Below are positions 14,294 to 18,758 of a stretch of 18,758 nucleotides of DNA, piece by piece. Each line of letters begins with the position of its first letter. The stretch's first letter is position 1. The notes beneath the pieces were generated by a model. It worked only from the letters and a program-made list of their open reading frames with translations. It was not told where the DNA came from and did not search any database. Source of the DNA: Chth-196 sp044370935 (GTDB lineage Bacteria; Verrucomicrobiota; Verrucomicrobiia; Chthoniobacterales; Chthoniobacteraceae); NCBI GenBank assembly GCA_044370935.1, contig JBILUQ010000050.1, forward strand, positions 1 through 18,758. The letters are read 5' to 3'. Made by a program: the position numbers and the translations under genes.

Positions 14294-16351
14294 ATGGCAC
14301 GCATATTCGCCCTACTTTTCGCTATCAGTTTGTCTATGCATGCCGCCACAGAGGCGGATGTCATTGTTTATGGGGCCACACCTGGCGGAGTCTGCGCGGC
14401 CATTGCTGCAGCGCGTGAAGGGGCATCGGTCATCCTGCTGGAGCCGACCCAGCATGTTGGTGGCGTGAACACCGGTGGATTGTGCTTCAGCGACTCCAAT
14501 CAAACGGTGCGTGGCACCGTGCTGGGTTTGTTCGAGGAATGGCATGCACGCATCGAGAAGGATTACCTGCAGCGCGGCGTAGCGCTGCCTTACAAGGTGA
14601 GCGAAAAAGATCACAAGCCCTGGACCTACGAGCCGCATGTGGCAGCAAAGATCACACAGCAGATGCTGGATGATGCCGGTGTAAAAGTGCTGACGAAGCA
14701 AGTTTTGAAATCGCTGTCGAAAAATGGCGCACACATCACGAGCCTCGCCACGAGCGGCGATCACTTCGCCGCCAAGGTCTTTGTGGACGCCACCTATGAG
14801 GGAGATCTGATGGCGGCTGCCGGAGTGAGCTGGACGATTGGCCGAGAAGGGCGGCATGAGTTTGGCGAACCGCTGGCCGGCAAGCAGTACCCAAAGGCGA
14901 AACTGGCGATCTCGGGTCTGGATGCCGCTGGCGGACCATTGCCGCTTATCACGACAACGGACGCGGGCCCCGAGGAGGCAGGGGACAAGAACGTGATGGT
15001 GTACAGCTTCCGTTTGTGTGTTACCAAGGATCCGTCCAACTGGGTGCCCTTCCCGCAGCCAGCCAGCTATGACCCCGCACGCTTTGAGGTTGTGCGGCGT
15101 TACTTTGCGCGGGAAAAACAGCCCCATTTGCTCTGGGACCTTTATCCGCTGCCGGGAAACAAGTTCGATGCAAACAACGGCATCGGCAAACAATTCTCCA
15201 TGGGCCTCGTGGGTGGCTGCAATGAATGGAGCGAGGCGGATGAATCCGGACGCGCTAAGATCTGGGAGGCGCATAAGCAGTACACTCTGGAGATGCATCA
15301 CTTCCTCAGCACTGATCCTGCCGTGCCCGAGGAGTTGCGCCAACAAATGGCGGAGATTGGTCTCTGCCGCGATGAATTCTTAGGCTACGACCACTGGTCG
15401 CCACAGCTCTATATACGCGAAGGGCGCCGCATGATTGGTGAGTTCGTGGTGTCTCAAAAAGACATCATGAACGAGCCGCAGAAGGATGATCCAATCATCG
15501 TGTCATCGTTCCCGATCGACTCGCACGACTGCCAGCGCGTCGGGAAGCAGGACATGGTCTTAAATGAAGGCACCATCATGCCCGTGCGTATGGCGGGAAC
15601 GCGGCACGGCTATCCGTATCACATCCCTTACCGTGCTATCACGCCGAAGGCCGCTGAATGTGACAACCTGCTCGTTCCTGTGGCGCTCTCCTCTACGCAT
15701 GTGGCCATCTCCTCGATTCGCGTGGAGCCGACATGGATGATTCTCGGGCAGAGCGCAGGCATCGCCGCCGCCTTAAGTGTGAAGCAAAAAGTCGCGGTAC
15801 AAAAGCTGCCGTACTCTGCATTGCGCGAGCGCATGCTGGCACAGAACCAGGTGCTCGAATTGCCTGTGTTGCCGGTTGCTTCGGCCGATCGGAATACCGT
15901 GATGAACGTCGATCCGAAAAGCCTGCCGGGTATTGTGCTCGATGACTCACAGGCCGAACTCAAGGGCCCGTGGAGCCGATCAAACGGCTTCAAGCCGCAT
16001 ATTGGAGCCGGTTATCTGCACGACGACAAACGCGCCGACGGCCGGTCCATCGCAACCTTCCACTTCAAAGCTCCCAAGACAGGCCGCTATGAACTGCGCA
16101 TGGCTTACTCACCCCATCAGACGCGTGCCACGAAAGTACCCCTGACTCTTGAGTCCCGCGGCCGCAAAACAGAGATCGTCGTTGATCAAACGCTACCGCT
16201 TGCGGCTGGAGAATCGTTTCGATCCGTCGGCAGCGTGCAGCTTCATAACGGTGTCGATACTGTCATCACCATCAGCAACACCGGCACCGACGGTTTTGTC
16301 ATTCTGGATGCCCTGCAACTTATCGAAGCGAGTAACTCACCCCTGCCCTGA
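14294..16351 (+). CDS. Exported FAD-dependent oxidoreductase with C-terminal beta-sandwich-like domain
   Basis: Predicted exported flavoprotein, 685 residues. The ATG at 14294 opens a signal peptide (MARIFALLFAISLSMHA); a GTG nine bases upstream is an alternative. The FAD dinucleotide fold begins at once: ADVIVYGATPGGVCAAIAAA (21-40), with the GATPGG loop typical of the PF12831 family, then HVGGVNTGGLC (54-64). The flavin domain continues to about residue 530. The last 150 residues, with TGRYELRMAYSPH and DGFVILDALQL, resemble the C-terminal accessory domain often attached to such proteins and named after xanthan lyase or golvesin. Members are abundant in polysaccharide-degrading PVC bacteria and mostly untested; a role in oxidising a sugar or uronic-acid unit is inferred. 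It is divergent from the acyltransferase-sulfatase operon and may share its control. Confidence 0.85.
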   Translation: MARIFALLFAISLSMHAATEADVIVYGATPGGVCAAIAAAREGASVILLEPTQHVGGVNTGGLCFSDSNQTVRGTVLGLFEEWHARIEKDYLQRGVALPYKVSEKDHKPWTYEPHVAAKITQQMLDDAGVKVLTKQVLKSLSKNGAHITSLATSGDHFAAKVFVDATYEGDLMAAAGVSWTIGREGRHEFGEPLAGKQYPKAKLAISGLDAAGGPLPLITTTDAGPEEAGDKNVMVYSFRLCVTKDPSNWVPFPQPASYDPARFEVVRRYFAREKQPHLLWDLYPLPGNKFDANNGIGKQFSMGLVGGCNEWSEADESGRAKIWEAHKQYTLEMHHFLSTDPAVPEELRQQMAEIGLCRDEFLGYDHWSPQLYIREGRRMIGEFVVSQKDIMNEPQKDDPIIVSSFPIDSHDCQRVGKQDMVLNEGTIMPVRMAGTRHGYPYHIPYRAITPKAAECDNLLVPVALSSTHVAISSIRVEPTWMILGQSAGIAAALSVKQKVAVQKLPYSALRERMLAQNQVLELPVLPVASADRNTVMNVDPKSLPGIVLDDSQAELKGPWSRSNGFKPHIGAGYLHDDKRADGRSIATFHFKAPKTGRYELRMAYSPHQTRATKVPLTLESRGRKTEIVVDQTLPLAAGESFRSVGSVQLHNGVDTVITISNTGTDGFVILDALQLIEASNSPLP

Positions 16352-16359
16352 TATCAGGG
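16346..16359. terminator. Perfect palindrome over the stop codon of the FAD oxidoreductase
   Basis: CCCTGATATCAGGG is a perfect 14-bp palindrome and contains the gene's TGA stop (16349-16351). As RNA it would give a 5-bp stem with a 4-nt loop, followed by TTCTG rather than a T-run. It may be a short terminator, an mRNA-stabilising hairpin or a protein site. Confidence 0.3.
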
Positions 16360-16609
16360 TTCTGCCACCATAACCCTCATCCTGCTCCGGCGACATGTAC
16401 TGTGGGAAGGGCCGCTTTTGTTCGCGATTGCAAAGAGCGCGCTGGCGGTATTGGTACATAAGCTGCGAGACGGACAGCTTGGGTTTTCTCCATCGCAAGG
16501 ACCGAATGATCTCCAAAACCTGATCCCACCCTCAGTCCCGTGCCCGACGCTCATCAGCCAACTCCTGACGGCAGCCTCCTCATCCGACTGCGACTCTTTT
16601 GAAGAGCGC

Positions 16610-17590
16610 ATGCCAGAGGAACCCATCCATCATCCAAACGACAAACTTCTCAAAGCCACTTTTTCCAACCCGGACAACGCCCGCGGTTTCTTTGAGAACT
16701 ATCTGCCAGAGCAAATCTCCCACGCCGTGGATTGGAGTTCCCTCCGCCTCGAGTACTCCACCTTTGTTGATCCGCACTTCGCCGCGTCCGAAAGCGATCT
16801 GCTCTTCTCGCTCAAACTCGCCGAATCAGACGCGTTCATTTACCTGCTATTCGAACACCAAAGCTCCGAGGATCCGCGCATGGCGCTGCGCTTGCTTTCC
16901 TACATCCTCCGGATCTGGGAGCGCTTTGCTGCGACGCATCCCGCTCCGGCAAAACTGCCCGCCATCCTTCCCATCGTGCTCGCGCAGGGGAAACGCCCTT
17001 GGAAAACGGCCCCGCGCTTGGAGGACCTCATCGATCTGCCGCCTAAACTTGCAGACATTATACGACCGTGGCAACCCACGCTCATGTACCGTCTGCTCGA
17101 GTTGGTGCGCATCCCATACGAGGAGATAGCCGGAACCCCAGAGGGCATTATTACACTACGCGCGTTGAAGGCCGAGCCGCTGGATGAACTGCTGAGCGAT
17201 GCCTTGTGGGAGGAATCGATTTTATTTGCAATTTCCGACAGTGCCTTGGAGCGGATGTTGCGCTATGTTTTAAACGCTGACCTAAACGTGTCCCTGCTTA
17301 AAGCACGCCTCAAAACAATACGCAGCAAATCCCTTCAAGCCAAAACCATGACTCTCGCCGATCAACTCAGACTGGAAGGTAAAGAAGAAGGTCTATCCCA
17401 AGGTCTATCCGAGGGTCAGTTACGAGCTTTCCGGACGGCTGTACAGCGAGCCTTGGAAATACGGCATGGGCTTTGTCCGGGGGGGATCCGTGAGGCATTG
17501 GACGCCATCGGAGATCCGAAGCGACTTGAGCAACTCCACGAAATCGCTTTCCGCTCCGAATCGCTCGAGGCCTTCGCTCAGATACTTTAA
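16610..17590 (+). CDS. Rpn family recombination-promoting nuclease / putative transposase (PD-(D/E)XK)
   Basis: Cytoplasmic protein of 326 residues in the Rpn/YhgA family (PF04754). E. coli Rpn proteins promote RecA-independent recombination and cut DNA. Nuclease core seen: ESDLLFSLKL (Asp63) followed by IYLLFEHQSS (Glu82-x-Gln84), the E-x-Q variant usual for this family, then MALRLLSYILRIW. Near the C-terminus, about residues 248-265, a repeated G-x-x-x-G region (GKEEGLSQGLSEGQ) is encoded by two nearly identical 11-base units, AGGTCTATCCC and AGGTCTATCCG (at about 17389-17413); such tails vary in repeat number between relatives. The start at 16610 follows a GAAGAG ribosome site; the frame is open back to 16418 without conserved sequence. 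Such genes often move between genomes and occur as many paralogues. Confidence 0.88.
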   Translation: MPEEPIHHPNDKLLKATFSNPDNARGFFENYLPEQISHAVDWSSLRLEYSTFVDPHFAASESDLLFSLKLAESDAFIYLLFEHQSSEDPRMALRLLSYILRIWERFAATHPAPAKLPAILPIVLAQGKRPWKTAPRLEDLIDLPPKLADIIRPWQPTLMYRLLELVRIPYEEIAGTPEGIITLRALKAEPLDELLSDALWEESILFAISDSALERMLRYVLNADLNVSLLKARLKTIRSKSLQAKTMTLADQLRLEGKEEGLSQGLSEGQLRAFRTAVQRALEIRHGLCPGGIREALDAIGDPKRLEQLHEIAFRSESLEAFAQIL

Positions 17591-17631
17591 ACCGCACGCA
17601 CCCGCGCTGCAGACAATCAGCGCAGACAACT

Positions 17632-17654
17632 CAGCCTCGACGCCGGCGAGGCTG
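17632..17654. terminator. 8-bp stem hairpin after the rpn-like gene
   Basis: CAGCCTCG (17632-17639) and CGAGGCTG (17647-17654) form a perfect G+C-rich stem with a 7-nt loop, 41 bp after the stop at 17590. No T-run follows. This is the best terminator candidate for the nuclease gene. Confidence 0.4.
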
Positions 17655-17681
17655 CAATTCATCTCCTGATGAATCGCGAGA

Positions 17682-17723
17682 GTGCCCGGGGGGTTACCAA
17701 AAACGATTTCTTGCTCCGGGCAC
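17682..17723. repeat. Inverted repeat with a 26-nt loop
   Basis: GTGCCCGG (17682-17689) and CCGGGCAC (17716-17723) are perfectly complementary, with a 26-nt loop, in the spacer between two convergent genes. Function is unknown; it may be part of a compound terminator or a small mobile repeat. Confidence 0.4.
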
Positions 17724-17752
17724 ATCTCCCGCCCACCGCACCCTCGTTCTCC

Positions 17753-17769
17753 GCCGGAGTCCCTCCGGC
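17753..17769. terminator. 7-bp stem, 3-nt loop hairpin downstream of the TPR-SUMF1 gene
   Basis: GCCGGAG (17753-17759), TCC, CTCCGGC (17763-17769) is a perfect hairpin 43 bp beyond the SUMF1-gene stop on the minus strand. It lacks a T-run on either strand. It probably helps end transcription of the minus-strand gene. Confidence 0.4.
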
Positions 17770-17812
17770 TTCGCCTCGGGCGCATCACACCTCAGCGCTC
17801 CGCGCTTCAGCT

Positions 17813-18758
17813 CTAAGGAACTGAACTGAGGGCCACCCGGCAGCCGTAGCTGTTGCCCCGGGCCTCCGAGTAGCGGTTGTTGCGGTTGGCAACCTTGCAG
17901 TACTCCGTATAGCGGTCCCAGCTCCCGCCTCGGACCACCCGCGTGCCAGTCTTCTCATCCAGCCCATCCCACATCCACTCCCAGACATTCCCACCCAGAT
18001 CATAAAACCCCAGCACGCTCGCTTTGAAGCTCCCAACAGGCGCAGTTCCTTTAATTCCGTCCACCCCCACTTTCGCTGGATCATCCTTTCCATCCTCAGC
18101 CACCGCGTAATTCCCATCATCCCAGTTCGGTGGATAGTAATCACCCCAAGGGTACTTGCTCGTTCCTACTGCCGCCTCCCATTCCTGATTTGTCGGCAGC
18201 CTCCATTCTTTCCCGGTCGCCGTGCTCACCCATTCGCAAAACTTCTTCAGATCATTCCAACTCACCCCCACCACCGGATGTTCGTCGTTCTGCTCAAAAT
18301 CTTTGCTCGGCTGCGTCCAATCCGGCAGCCCTTCCGCCTTCAGGTACAACTTCCATTCTCCAACCGTAAACTCCGTCTTGCTAAGCAAAATCTTAGTGCC
18401 GGGCACAGGCAGCATTTTTGCCTCCAACCGGCGTACAAGCTCAGGGATGACGCTGAGGTCCTTCTTACGATCTTTCCAGAAATCGCCAAGCGTACTCGAT
18501 AGGGCCATAGCCTCGTATTGGCGCCCTTGAGCGTTCAGCTCTTCAAACAGACGTCCTTTTGCCTTCGTGTCATTGGCGTCCTTCTCCGTTTGCTGAATAA
18601 GCTCTTCAGTCAGCTTCAGGTTCTTTAGCGCCTGTTCATCCTCTTTCGCGAACCGATACTCCTTCACCGCCTCAGGCCAACGAACCATGACTTGCAGAAC
18701 ATTACCTCGAATCCGGTGATACTCTGCCACTTCAGGCTGTAAATCCACAGCGTTGGAG
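17813..18758 (-). CDS. TPR-SUMF1 (formylglycine-generating enzyme-like) domain protein (5' end outside window)
   Basis: The last 314 or so residues of a larger protein; the frame stays open to the right edge, reading SNAVDLQPEVAEYHRIRG, so the GTG near 18748 is not the true start. The N-terminal visible part looks like the end of TPR repeats plus charged helices (to about residue 105). The remainder is a SUMF1/FGE-sulfatase fold: TEFTVGEW, HPVVGVSWNDLKKFCEW, EWRLPTNQEWEAA, GFYDLGGNVWEW, RVVRGGSW. True sulfatase-activating enzymes have two cysteines in the stretch after GGS; here the first is replaced by Arg (GGSWDRYTEYC), keeping only the second. It is therefore probably not the sulfatase maturase. 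In PVC bacteria this arrangement commonly ends a Ser/Thr kinase-TPR protein; that N-terminus cannot be seen here. Confidence 0.88.
   Translation of the reverse strand, partial: SNAVDLQPEVAEYHRIRGNVLQVMVRWPEAVKEYRFAKEDEQALKNLKLTEELIQQTEKDANDTKAKGRLFEELNAQGRQYEAMALSSTLGDFWKDRKKDLSVIPELVRRLEAKMLPVPGTKILLSKTEFTVGEWKLYLKAEGLPDWTQPSKDFEQNDEHPVVGVSWNDLKKFCEWVSTATGKEWRLPTNQEWEAAVGTSKYPWGDYYPPNWDDGNYAVAEDGKDDPAKVGVDGIKGTAPVGSFKASVLGFYDLGGNVWEWMWDGLDEKTGTRVVRGGSWDRYTEYCKVANRNNRYSEARGNSYGCRVALSSVP

Noticed and set aside
14312..15346. A 344-residue minus-strand open frame
   Set aside because: It is antisense to the FAD oxidoreductase, whose motifs fix the coding strand.
17813..18758. TPR-SUMF1 protein as the activating enzyme of the sulfatase in this window
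   Set aside because: One of the two expected catalytic cysteines is Arg, and the domain is part of a larger TPR protein.
1..18758. CRISPR array, tRNA, rRNA, insertion sequence, toxin-antitoxin or phage-defence island
   Set aside because: No regularly spaced repeats, cloverleaf or rRNA signatures, transposase ends or recognisable defence genes were seen. The Rpn-like nuclease alone does not make a defence system.

Overview
The window looks like chromosomal DNA from a free-living, polymer-degrading bacterium of the Verrucomicrobiota (PVC group). This is an inference from gene content. It carries a secreted sulfatase, a secreted esterase, a short ceramidase-like hydrolase, a secreted FAD-dependent oxidoreductase with a C-terminal accessory domain, a DUF5009/HGSNAT-type acyltransferase, a decayed sugar dehydrogenase/cytochrome c gene and a TPR-SUMF1 protein. 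No rRNA, tRNA, CRISPR array, insertion sequence or phage gene was seen.

Left part (1-3026). A DapA/NanA-type class I aldolase (minus strand, cut by the left edge) is divergent from an unusual regulator that joins an FCD ligand-binding domain to an AraC-type DNA-binding domain. About 600 bp without a convincing gene follow; they hold an unrecognised open frame on the minus strand. Next is a secreted esterase D-family hydrolase.

Central G+C-rich block (about 3170-8590). This is a compact catabolic cluster: an AraC/cupin regulator (plus), divergent from a class III (GSA-like) aminotransferase, an M81/MlrC-type metallopeptidase translationally coupled to it by an ATGA overlap, and an ACS-type MFS transporter. 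It reads as uptake and breakdown of an amide- or amino-containing acid, substrate unknown. A 42-bp piece of the mlrC-like gene covering its HGAM metal-site motif is repeated (41/42 identical) just after the regulator's stop codon, at the edge of the G+C-rich block.

Right part (8711-18758). A ceramidase-like hydrolase is followed, convergently, by a broken GSDH/cytochrome c gene in three frames. Then come two minus-strand genes coupled by an ATGA overlap: an HGSNAT-like membrane acyltransferase and a sulfatase with a Cys-type active site. This pairing recalls consecutive steps of heparan sulfate breakdown. A 536-bp divergent spacer with a perfect 14-bp palindrome separates them from a secreted FAD-dependent oxidoreductase. 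An Rpn-family (PD-(D/E)XK) nuclease gene, a hairpin-rich spacer, and a TPR-SUMF1 protein cut by the right edge complete the window.

The best leads are the FCD-AraC fusion beside an aldolase gene, the acyltransferase-sulfatase coupled pair, and the 42-bp duplicated mlrC fragment marking a probable rearrangement edge. No wholly new system is claimed; substrates and regulation are inferred.
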